Assembly: GCA_034430275.1 (NCBI GenBank)
Contig: DAOUEW010000360.1
Coordinates: 1 to 6,694, forward strand
Direction of reading: 5' to 3'
DNA from: JAUVXJ01 sp034430275
Lineage (GTDB): Bacteria > Chloroflexota > Anaerolineae > UBA7937 > B3-Chlor
DNA length: 6,694 nucleotides
Shown here: positions 1-5,511 of the stretch, in pieces
Layout: every line of letters begins with the position of its first letter
How positions within the stretch are numbered: position 1 is the stretch's first letter
Notes under the pieces: generated by a model
The model's input: only the letters and a program-made list of their open reading frames with translations
What the model was told of the DNA's origin: nothing
Databases searched by the model: none
Program-made: the position numbers and the translations under genes

Positions 1-245
1 AGGATACGGACCACGCCGCTGGACTCGGTGGCGTCACCATAGCTGGAGACGGCCATGAAGTCTATCTCCACCGGGATCCGTATCTCTCTCATCAGATCTG
101 CCAGGAACATCAAGCCGCCCTTCAGCACGCAGATGAGAAGAGGGTTCTTGCCCCGGTAGTCTTCCGTGAGCTTGCGCCCGAGCTCTGCGGTTTTCTCCCT
201 TATTCGATCGTCGGTGATCATGACCTCGTCAACATCGTTCTGCAT
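1..245 (-). CDS. hpt: Hypoxanthine(-guanine) phosphoribosyltransferase, 5' part only
   Basis: Purine salvage enzyme that transfers the phosphoribosyl group of PRPP to hypoxanthine or guanine, in the cytoplasm. Only the first 81 codons are present; the gene continues past the left edge, so the PRPP-binding motif (EDIIDTG type) is not visible. The seen N-terminus matches the family: MQNDVDEVMIT, then LTEDYRGKNPLLICVLKGG at about residues 26-44, then VEIDFMAVSSYG at about 59-70. The ATG at 245 is chosen because it aligns with the usual Hpt start (M-x-x-D-[IV]-x-x-V-[LM]-I) and has an AGGAG ribosome binding site at 254-258, 8 bases away. In many bacteria hpt follows tilS and precedes ftsH. Here mscS lies between it and tilS in the opposite direction, and hpt has its own promoter. 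Identification is by recalled family similarity. Confidence 0.93.
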   Translation of the reverse strand, partial: MQNDVDEVMITDDRIREKTAELGRKLTEDYRGKNPLLICVLKGGLMFLADLMREIRIPVEIDFMAVSSYGDATESSGVVRI

Positions 246-253
246 AAGACCTT

Positions 254-258
254 CTCCT
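254..258 (-). promoter_or_regulatory. Ribosome binding site of hpt
   Basis: On the - strand this reads AGGAG, 8 bases before the ATG at 245. It supports that start over the in-frame Met codon at residue 9 (219-221). Confidence 0.75.
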
Positions 259-371
259 GAGAAGTCGAACTTGGGGTGAGAGTGTCGAGCTTTCCGAGAG
301 CCTGATTCCGATGAGGGTGCGATACAAACCGTCGCCCCAGCGGCATGGCTTGGCTCCTTGCTTTGACGGCG

Positions 372-400
372 ATTATGACACAGAAGAGGAGTGTGGTCAA
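372..400 (-). promoter_or_regulatory. Predicted sigma70-type promoter of hpt
   Basis: On the - strand: -35 TTGACC (395-400), a 17-base spacer, then -10 CATAAT (372-377). Each hexamer matches the TTGACA/TATAAT consensus at 5 of 6 positions, with optimal spacing. Transcription would begin near 363-366, giving an hpt 5' UTR of about 120 bases. Prediction from sequence only. Confidence 0.65.
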
Positions 401-505
401 GCACAGCAGTGGGATGCAGAGAGAAAGCTTGGGTGTCGGCGGGCGTGGTGGTCCCGGCGCGAGCGTCTGACGGGCGCTTCTTGATTCCCTTCCAGTGATG
501 TCTCT

Positions 506-534
506 TTGATTCGGCCAGTCCGGTTTGGTAGAAT
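506..534 (+). promoter_or_regulatory. Predicted sigma70-type promoter of mscS
   Basis: -35 TTGATT (506-511), a 17-base spacer, -10 TAGAAT (529-534). The -35 matches 4 of 6 consensus positions and the -10 matches 5 of 6. Transcription would begin near 541, about 54 bases before the mscS ATG. The same -10 hexamer is used in the predicted tilS and ffh promoters. Confidence 0.55.
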
Positions 535-579
535 GCCAGTGATCGGCCGGTAACCTGCGCAGAAACAGCACGAGCAGTG

Positions 580-585
580 GGAGGA
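580..585 (+). promoter_or_regulatory. Ribosome binding site that decides the mscS start
   Basis: GGAGGA, 9 bases before the ATG at 595. An upstream in-frame GTG at 577 touches this site and cannot use it, so the ATG is preferred. Confidence 0.75.
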
Positions 586-594
586 GATGATAGC

Positions 595-1428
595 ATGGAC
601 GTGATATACGAACGGCTTCTCGACCTCTTGGTTCAGGCGATCGACTTCCTGCCCAGGCTCACCGTGGCCATCGTGGTCTTCCTACTCTCTCTATTGGGAG
701 CCAAACTCGCAGGGCGAGGTGTGGCGCGGGCGGCGAGAAACGCAGATGAGGAGCTCGTCAGACTGTTGAGCAGGCTAGCTACAGTGGCGACGGTCGTGGT
801 GGGCACGGTGGTGGCGCTGGACCAGGTGAACTTCGACGTCACGGGCTTCGTGGCGGGCCTTGGTCTGGTGGGCTTCACCCTGGGATTTGCCTTTCAAGAC
901 ATCGCGAAGAACCTCATGGCCGGGATTCTGATCTTGATCCAACAGCCGTTTGAGATAGGCGAGGTTATCGAGGTCTCAGACTACTCGGGGACGGTGACCG
1001 ACGTGGATATCCGCGCCACGACCATTAAGACCTGGGATGGACAGAAGGTCATCGTACCCAACGCGGACGTGTACACGAGCCCCATCACCAACTACTCCGG
1101 GTATGCCGCAAGACGGATCACCCTGACGGTGGGAGTGGGATACGAGGAGGATACTGCCAACGCGCAGCAGGTATTCCTGGAGGCGATCCGGAAGGTCCAA
1201 GGGGTGCTGGAGGATCCGGAGCCTGCCATCTACTGCAAGGGCCTGGGCAGCAGCGCTGTGGAGATGGCAGCGTACTTCTGGATCGACCAGACGGAATCGA
1301 GCCTGTTTGGCGTGACCTCTGAAGCGGTGAAGGCGCTGAAGGAGGCGGCGGAACGAGGGGGGATCAACCTGCCGTATCCCATTCAGACTGTGCGCGTCCG
1401 ACAGGTGACGGAGGAAGAGCCTCTGTAA
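595..1428 (+). CDS. mscS: MscS-family small-conductance mechanosensitive channel
   Basis: Inner-membrane channel that opens under membrane tension and releases solutes during hypo-osmotic shock. The predicted protein has 277 residues, close to the 286 of E. coli MscS. Hydrophobic segments lie at about residues 20-37 (TM1) and 60-77 (TM2). The Gly/Ala-rich pore helix TM3 lies at about 84-113, where GLGLVGFTLGFAFQ is followed by DIAKNLMAGILILI. The beta domain follows, with PFEIGEVIEV, then SGTV near 131 and a VPN motif at 154-156 (family VIPN), and then a soluble alpha/beta C-terminal domain. The ATG is preferred over an in-frame GTG at 577 because of the GGAGGA site. It is transcribed from its own predicted promoter and faces tilS tail to tail. 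Family assignment is firm; whether it is the main osmotic valve of the cell cannot be told. Confidence 0.93.
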   Translation: MDVIYERLLDLLVQAIDFLPRLTVAIVVFLLSLLGAKLAGRGVARAARNADEELVRLLSRLATVATVVVGTVVALDQVNFDVTGFVAGLGLVGFTLGFAFQDIAKNLMAGILILIQQPFEIGEVIEVSDYSGTVTDVDIRATTIKTWDGQKVIVPNADVYTSPITNYSGYAARRITLTVGVGYEEDTANAQQVFLEAIRKVQGVLEDPEPAIYCKGLGSSAVEMAAYFWIDQTESSLFGVTSEAVKALKEAAERGGINLPYPIQTVRVRQVTEEEPL

Positions 1429-1430
1429 GC

Positions 1431-2879
1431 TCAGATCTCCTTGAGGAAGCGCAGGTGCAATACCTGGCGTGTCTGGTTCGTGATCTTCGCCCGCTCGTCG
1501 ATCCTTTGACCGGCTACCCAGACGATGTGGCTGGTAGATGCCACCAGCGGCAGATGGTCTCTTACGTCCTGCGGGACCTTGGCATCGATCAAGAAGGCGT
1601 TGATGCTTTTCGATCTACCGTCCATGCCTAGAGGCTGGAAGCGATCCCTGGTCTCCCGCGCACGGAGCATCAACTGATCGCCCGTTCGTTCCAGGTCCAG
1701 GAAGGCCTGCCACGGGTCTGCATTACGCAGCGCCCCCTCGGGCATGCGTTCACTGTCCACAACGTCTGCCTGGAGCCTCCAGTCGCTCCCGGGGATCTCC
1801 GTGGTGCCTGGCACTTCGACGATCAGTGGAGCGTCGGGGACAAGTGGCAGGTCGGGCGATGGGATCTCCTCCCCGATGACCACAGTATCGTAACCCTTGA
1901 AGAGGAATAGCCCCTGGGGCAGCGTGATCCTGACGCCGGCACCCTTCTCCTCCAATCCTTTTCTGGCCTGTTCCACGTGCGTCCAGGTGATATCTCGGAG
2001 TGACCTCCGCAGGCGGCGGATGGCCTCCCTCAGGAGTAGCCTCTGCAGGCTGGGGTGCAGCTCCAGCCACGGCTCCAGCGGGAACGTGAAAGCGCCTTCG
2101 CTCTGGTTGGCCAGGTCGTTCCAGGCGGCCAGGCTCTGATCCTGCAAGTAGTCGTAGTCATCCGCAATCGAGCGTGCTGAGCGACACAGGACCTCGCGAA
2201 AACGGGGGTTGAAACTCTCCAGCCGGGGGATCAACTCGTGGCGGATACGGTTGCGGTGGTAGGTGAGATCCAGGTTCGAGCGATCGAAACGAGGCTCCAG
2301 GCCGTGCTGGTCACAGTAGGCCTCGATCTCTTCCCTAGGCACCTCCAGCAGAGGTCTCACCAGCCTCAGGGTGGGCCCGCGCCACCACCCCTCTGCGCCC
2401 AGCGTCTGGACCGGCAGCATCCCGCGAAGCCCTCCCAGTCCCGAGCCCCGCATCAAGTGCATCAAGATGGTCTCGACCTGGTCGTCCGCGTTGTGCCCCA
2501 CGGCCACACACCGGCCCCCCACCTCTCGGGCCACTCGACCCAGGAACAGGTAGCGGACCTTGCGGGCAGCCTCCTCGATGGCTAGCTTGTGTTCCCTCGC
2601 GTAGGCAGGGACATCGCCGTGCTCCACGGTGACGGGAATGCCCCAGGACCGGGCCAGTTCCTCGACGTAGAGGGCGTCCGCTTTCGACTCCTCTCCTCGG
2701 ATGCCATGCTCGAGGTGGCCGGCGTGGAGGCCCACGCCGAGTTCCTGCTGAAGCTCTTTCAGAACGTGGAGGAGACACAGCGAGTCCGGCCCGCCTGACA
2801 CGCCGACGACGATGGTGTCACCGCGGACGAACATCTGCTGGCTGGAAACGGTCTCTCTTATGGTGACGAGGGTATCCAC
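1431..2879 (-). CDS. tilS: tRNA(Ile)-lysidine synthetase
   Basis: Converts C34 of the CAU-anticodon tRNA-Ile to lysidine using ATP and lysine, changing both amino acid identity and codon reading from AUG to AUA; normally essential. The predicted protein has 482 residues. The N-terminal N-type ATP pyrophosphatase domain has the PP-loop SGGPDS at 28-33, HLEHGIRGEES at about 55-65, GHNADDQVET at about 128-137 and RNRIRHELIPRL at about 209-220. The C-terminal tRNA-binding domain has RFQPLGM, then KVPQDVRDHLPL and VWVAGQRIDERAKIT near the end. The GTG at 2879 is chosen because it lies about 20 residues before the PP-loop strand, as in the family, and has AGAGG nearby on the - strand. An ATG further upstream would add 41 Arg/Ser-rich residues and read through the promoter. 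Its stop codon lies 2 bases from that of mscS. Confidence 0.95.
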   Translation of the reverse strand: MDTLVTIRETVSSQQMFVRGDTIVVGVSGGPDSLCLLHVLKELQQELGVGLHAGHLEHGIRGEESKADALYVEELARSWGIPVTVEHGDVPAYAREHKLAIEEAARKVRYLFLGRVAREVGGRCVAVGHNADDQVETILMHLMRGSGLGGLRGMLPVQTLGAEGWWRGPTLRLVRPLLEVPREEIEAYCDQHGLEPRFDRSNLDLTYHRNRIRHELIPRLESFNPRFREVLCRSARSIADDYDYLQDQSLAAWNDLANQSEGAFTFPLEPWLELHPSLQRLLLREAIRRLRRSLRDITWTHVEQARKGLEEKGAGVRITLPQGLFLFKGYDTVVIGEEIPSPDLPLVPDAPLIVEVPGTTEIPGSDWRLQADVVDSERMPEGALRNADPWQAFLDLERTGDQLMLRARETRDRFQPLGMDGRSKSINAFLIDAKVPQDVRDHLPLVASTSHIVWVAGQRIDERAKITNQTRQVLHLRFLKEI

Positions 2880-2895
2880 TGTCGATGCACCTCTG

Positions 2896-2910
2896 TGTGA
2901 TTCTATCACA
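2896..2910. promoter_or_regulatory. Palindrome overlapping the tilS -10 element (possible operator)
   Basis: A perfect inverted repeat TGTGAT-TCT-ATCACA. On the - strand its centre contains TAGAAT (2900-2905), preceded by TG and one base, which forms an extended -10 element (TGATAGAAT). No good -35 is present 17 bases upstream, consistent with an extended -10 promoter. Transcription would begin near 2893, only about 14 bases before the tilS GTG. The half-sites resemble CRP/FNR-family sites (TGTGA-N6-TCACA), but the spacing here is 5 bases, so the binding protein is unknown. Promoter and operator are both predictions. Confidence 0.4.
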
Positions 2911-3067
2911 GGTGGTTTCGAAGTAGCAGAGGCGGAGGTCGAGCGCCCTCCGCATCGGCAAGTATTGACGGCAGCGCGGGCAGGAGGGGTGACCCGGCGC
3001 ACCCCGACCCTACCGTCATCTGCCCGGACGGTATTGGCCTCAGGTGCAGCATATCTACACGGTTTGC

Positions 3068-3096
3068 TTGACGAAACCCATGAACTGCCGTAGAAT
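3068..3096 (+). promoter_or_regulatory. Predicted sigma70-type promoter of the ffh-rpsP-khpA-rimM-dprA cluster
   Basis: -35 TTGACG (3068-3073), a 17-base spacer, -10 TAGAAT (3091-3096). Both hexamers match the consensus at 5 of 6 positions. Transcription would begin near 3102-3104, leaving a leader of about 60 bases before ffh. It is one of the two closest matches to consensus in the window, as expected for a translation and targeting operon. Confidence 0.7.
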
Positions 3097-3117
3097 ACAT
3101 GAACGTATATCTATCTG

Positions 3118-3139
3118 GCGGGCCTGTGAGTCTGCCCGC
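3118..3139 (+). other. GC-rich hairpin in the ffh mRNA leader
   Basis: Perfect 6-base-pair stem GCGGGC (3118-3123) / GCCCGC (3134-3139) with a 10-base loop, lying between the predicted transcription start and the ffh ATG. There is no T-run after it, so it is not a simple terminator. It could stabilise the 5' end or bind a regulator. Role unknown. Confidence 0.4.
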
Positions 3140-3164
3140 GATCACTATCTCTGGCTGAAGTCTG

Positions 3165-4487
3165 ATGTTCGAGACACTAACCGAGAAGCTGCAAGGCGCT
3201 TTCGACCGGCTGGCTCGCAAGGGCCGCCTGGACGAGAAGGACGTAGACGAAGGGCTGCGCGAGGTTCGGATCGCGCTGCTCGAGGCTGACGTCAACTTCA
3301 GAGTGGTCAAGGACTTCGTGGCCAAGGTTCGAGAGCGCTCGGTCGGGGCTGAGGTGACGCGCAGCCTGACCCCGGCACAGCAGGTGATCACGATCGTCAA
3401 CGAGGAGTTGATCGCGCTCCTGGGCAAGCCCACATCGGTCGATCTCTCGGGGCAGCCGCCGCACGCGATCATGCTGGTAGGACTGCAAGGCTCCGGCAAG
3501 ACGACGACGGCGGCCAAGCTGGCGCTCTACTTGAGAAAGCAAAGGCAGAGGCCGCTCCTGGTGGCGGCGGATACACGCAGACCGGCAGCCGTCACGCAAT
3601 TGGAGATCCTGGGCAAGGAAATGGACCTGGCGGTCCACAGCGAGGGGACCGCTGTTTCCCCGCCGGAGATCTGCTCCCACGCTATGCGGAAGGCCCGGGA
3701 GGCCGCCTACACGGTGGTGATCATGGACACCCAAGGGCGCCTGCACGTCGATGACGAATTGATGTCAGAGCTGGAGCAGATCAGGAACGCGGTGAAGCCT
3801 GCCGAGGTTCTGCTCGTGGCAGATGCCATGACGGGCCAGGACGCGGTGACCGTGGCCCAGGAGTTCAACGAGCGCGTCGGGCTCACCGGATTGATACTGA
3901 CCAAGATGGACGGCGATGCCAGGGGAGGCGCAGCCCTCTCCATGCGCGCGGTGACCGGGGTGCCCATCAAGTTTCTCGGTGTCGGCGAGAAATCCGGCGA
4001 CTTGGAGGGTTTCTTCCCGGACCGTCTCGCGTCGCGCATTCTTGGTATGGGCGACTTGCTGACCCTCATCGAGAGGGCGGAGGAGGTCTTCGATCAGGAG
4101 CAGGCGCTGGAGATGCAGGAGAAGCTGCGCACGGCGACCTTCACCCTGGAGGACTTCCTGGATCAGCTCCGTCAGGTCAAGAAGATGGGGCCCATGAGCC
4201 AGGTGCTGGACATGATACCGGGGTTATCTGGGCTAGCAGGGCAGATACCCCAGGAGGTCACGGACAAGCAACTGGTGATGATCGAAGCGATGATCAGTTC
4301 CATGACCATCGCTGAGCGCGAGAACCCTCGTACCATCGGTGGAAGCAGGAAACGTCGTATCGCTCGAGGCAGCGGCACCTCGGTGCAGGACGTGAACCAA
4401 CTGCTGAGCCAGTTCAGACAGATACAGAAGATGATGAAGCAGATGAGCAAGGGGCGTGTGCCGGACCTCTTGTCCATGTTCAGGTAG
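3165..4487 (+). CDS. ffh: Signal recognition particle GTPase Ffh (SRP54)
   Basis: The protein part of the bacterial SRP. With 4.5S RNA it binds hydrophobic signal sequences on translating ribosomes and delivers them to FtsY at the membrane. The predicted protein has 440 residues, normal for the family, and begins with the typical MFETLTEKL. The N domain covers about 1-95. The G domain covers about 96-298 and has GLQGSGKT at 106-113, DTRRPAA at 136-142, DTQGR at 188-192, TKMDGDARGG at 246-255 and GVGE at 272-275. The Met-rich M domain covers about 299-440, with the RNA-binding region RIARGSGTSVQDVN at 398-411 and a helix containing MMKQM after it. One oddity is that the G3-region motif, usually DTAGR, reads DTQGR. 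The ATG has only a weak ribosome binding site (GAAG). It is the first gene of the co-directional cluster, 61 bases before rpsP. Confidence 0.97.
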   Translation: MFETLTEKLQGAFDRLARKGRLDEKDVDEGLREVRIALLEADVNFRVVKDFVAKVRERSVGAEVTRSLTPAQQVITIVNEELIALLGKPTSVDLSGQPPHAIMLVGLQGSGKTTTAAKLALYLRKQRQRPLLVAADTRRPAAVTQLEILGKEMDLAVHSEGTAVSPPEICSHAMRKAREAAYTVVIMDTQGRLHVDDELMSELEQIRNAVKPAEVLLVADAMTGQDAVTVAQEFNERVGLTGLILTKMDGDARGGAALSMRAVTGVPIKFLGVGEKSGDLEGFFPDRLASRILGMGDLLTLIERAEEVFDQEQALEMQEKLRTATFTLEDFLDQLRQVKKMGPMSQVLDMIPGLSGLAGQIPQEVTDKQLVMIEAMISSMTIAERENPRTIGGSRKRRIARGSGTSVQDVNQLLSQFRQIQKMMKQMSKGRVPDLLSMFR

Positions 4488-4538
4488 ACCGATTCTTCAC
4501 AATCGAGACCAGGTAATACTAGCACGGAGAGGAGAGAC

Positions 4539-4543
4539 AGGAG
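4539..4543 (+). promoter_or_regulatory. Ribosome binding site of rpsP
   Basis: AGGAG, 5 bases before the ATG at 4549; a second purine-rich stretch lies just upstream (4526-4535). It decides the start: the open frame extends upstream into the ffh end, but S16 proteins begin with M-[IV]-[KR]-I-R-L, as found here. Confidence 0.7.
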
Positions 4544-4548
4544 TACAG

Positions 4549-5142
4549 ATGATCAAGATCAGGTTGCGCCGGGTCGGGGCGAAAAAGCAACCGTACTACA
4601 GGGTGGTCGTCGCCGACTCCCGTTCCCCGAGAGATGGGCGTTTCATCGAGATAGTCGGCAACTACGATCCGCGTCAGGACCCGCCGGTGTTCACGCTGAA
4701 GGAAGACCGGGCCATATACTGGCTTCAGCAGGGGGCTCAGCCCACCGAGGCGGTTGGGCGTATGTTGGACAAGCTTGGTACGTCCCAGAAACTGGAGCGC
4801 ATCAAAGCTGGCGAGCCGCTGGAGAAAGTTCTCGCTGAGGTCGTCGAGCAGCCGCCTGCCCCTGTGAAAGAGCCGGAGGCTCCTGCGGCGCCCAAGGAGG
4901 TCGAAGAGGAGCCGGCCGTCGCTGAGAAGGTCGCTGAGCCTGCGGCCGAGCTGTCCTTCGAAGATCTGGAGATCTCTACGCGGGTGATCAACGCCCTCGA
5001 TGGCGCGGGAATCCACGCCATCCAGGCTCTGCTGGACAAGCTGAACGAGGGTAGGGAGGAGATGCTGGCTATCCCAGGGTTGGGGGAGAAGTCCCTGGAG
5101 GAGATCGAAGAGGCCCTGCGGAGCCGGGGTCTGCTGGGCTAG
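4549..5142 (+). CDS. rpsP: 30S ribosomal protein bS16 fused to an RNA polymerase alpha-CTD-like domain
   Basis: Small-subunit protein that binds 16S rRNA early in 30S assembly. The predicted protein has 197 residues; most S16 proteins have about 75-100. Residues 1 to about 85 are a full S16 core, with MIKIRLRRVGAKKQPYYRVV and then DSRSPRDGRFIEIVGNYDP. Residues about 86-134 form a linker rich in Pro, Ala, Glu and Lys. Residues about 135-197 (4951-5139) resemble the alpha-CTD of RNA polymerase, with FEDLEISTRVINAL at 137-150, AGI at 153-155 and IPGLGEKSLEEI at 175-186, ending RSRGLLG. By my alignment, E. coli alpha positions R265, N268, L270, G296, K298, S299 and E302 are kept (R145, N148, L150, G179, K181, S182, E185). 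C269, K271 and N294 are Ala, Asp and Gly. The frame is unbroken, so this is one gene. The similarity is from memory of the family; the role of the extra domain is unknown. Confidence 0.95.
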   Translation: MIKIRLRRVGAKKQPYYRVVVADSRSPRDGRFIEIVGNYDPRQDPPVFTLKEDRAIYWLQQGAQPTEAVGRMLDKLGTSQKLERIKAGEPLEKVLAEVVEQPPAPVKEPEAPAAPKEVEEEPAVAEKVAEPAAELSFEDLEISTRVINALDGAGIHAIQALLDKLNEGREEMLAIPGLGEKSLEEIEEALRSRGLLG

Positions 5143-5283
5143 CGGGACGTTGCTTTGCCAGCGCGGCTGACGACTGAATCCAGTGTTTCTGCTATGGACT
5201 AGCACAAGTGCGGCGGTTTCCCTGGCTTGCCTGGGGCCGCCTTCCTATTTCTCCGACGGTCGAACCAAGGAGGCGCGAACACC
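5143..5283 (+). other. rpsP-khpA spacer with a possible hairpin
   Basis: A 141-base gap, the longest inside the cluster. It contains arms GGCGG (5212-5216) and CCGCC (5237-5241), with inner CCC (5220-5222) able to pair with GGG (5233-5235). A pyrimidine-rich stretch with several T (5241-5252) follows. It could be a weak terminator or attenuator, or an RNA-processing site. The T-run is interrupted by C and A, so I do not call an intrinsic terminator. I found no convincing promoter here. Confidence 0.3.
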
Positions 5284-5511
5284 ATGAAGGAACTGGTAGA
5301 GTATATGGCCAGATTGCTGGTGGACAACCCCGACCAGGTGGAAGTAACCGAGGTGAACGCCACCCGCTCCGTGATCTTCGAGCTTCGCGTGGCACGGGAG
5401 GACATGGGTCGCGTCATAGGCAAGCAGGGACGTGTAGCCAATGCCATGCGCACTTTGCTGAAGGTTGCCGCCGCCAAGCAGGGAAAGCGTGCCATACTGG
5501 AGATCGTGTAG
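5284..5511 (+). CDS. khpA: KhpA, KH-domain RNA-binding protein
   Basis: Small RNA chaperone made of a single type II KH domain; in Firmicutes KhpA pairs with KhpB (Jag/EloR) and affects cell elongation and division through mRNA binding. The predicted protein has 75 residues, normal for the family. It begins MKELVEYMARLLVDNPDQVEV, and the KH signature GRVIGKQGR is at 42-50, with GxxG = GKQG at 46-49. The ATG has a full AAGGAGG site at 5267-5273, 10 bases away; the frame extends upstream but only this start matches the family. The stop codon TAG directly precedes the rimM GTG, so translation of the two genes is probably coupled. The placement between rpsP and rimM is common in Gram-positive bacteria. 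Confidence 0.95.
   Translation: MKELVEYMARLLVDNPDQVEVTEVNATRSVIFELRVAREDMGRVIGKQGRVANAMRTLLKVAAAKQGKRAILEIV

Larger units (their letters stand above)
246..594. other. Divergent intergenic region between hpt and mscS
   Basis: A 349-base region between divergently transcribed hpt and mscS. It holds a - strand sigma70-like promoter (372-400), a + strand sigma70-like promoter (506-534) and the two ribosome binding sites. The two promoters do not overlap; about 105 bases separate them. A possible short leader reading frame lies in the hpt 5' UTR (see findings). I see no tRNA, repeat array, riboswitch core or convincing terminator here. A long - strand open frame across it, with a hydrophobic stretch, is judged non-coding because the hpt promoter lies inside it and its GTG start has no ribosome binding site. 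Confidence 0.6.
2880..3164. other. Divergent intergenic region between tilS and ffh
   Basis: A 285-base region with the tilS promoter and palindrome at its left end and the ffh promoter and leader at its right end. The middle (about 2911-3060) is GC-rich and holds a 7-base-pair inverted repeat, GCGGAGG (2932-2938) with CCTCCGC (2947-2953), loop 8 bases. It lacks a T-run, so I do not call it a terminator. No gene is supported here. Confidence 0.55.

Noticed and set aside
218..571. 117-codon - strand open frame with a 23-residue hydrophobic stretch, resembling a small membrane protein
   Set aside because: Its GTG start has no ribosome binding site, it overlaps the hpt start, and a well-matched hpt promoter (372-400) lies inside it. 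Only the shorter 42-codon frame beginning at 346 is kept as a speculative finding.
577..594. GTG at 577 as the mscS start
   Set aside because: The codon directly precedes and touches the GGAGGA ribosome binding site that is well placed for the ATG at 595.
2880..3002. Longer tilS with an ATG start at 3002
   Set aside because: It would add 41 residues unlike any TilS N-terminus and would have to be translated through the predicted promoter and palindrome; the GTG at 2879 fits family length and has a ribosome binding site.
4519..5205. 228-codon open frame antisense to rpsP
   Set aside because: It is opposite the S16 fusion gene and shows no family features; the + strand frame explains the region fully.
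5212..5252. Intrinsic terminator after rpsP
   Set aside because: The stem is interrupted, and the following T-rich part is broken by C and A; kept only as a possible hairpin.
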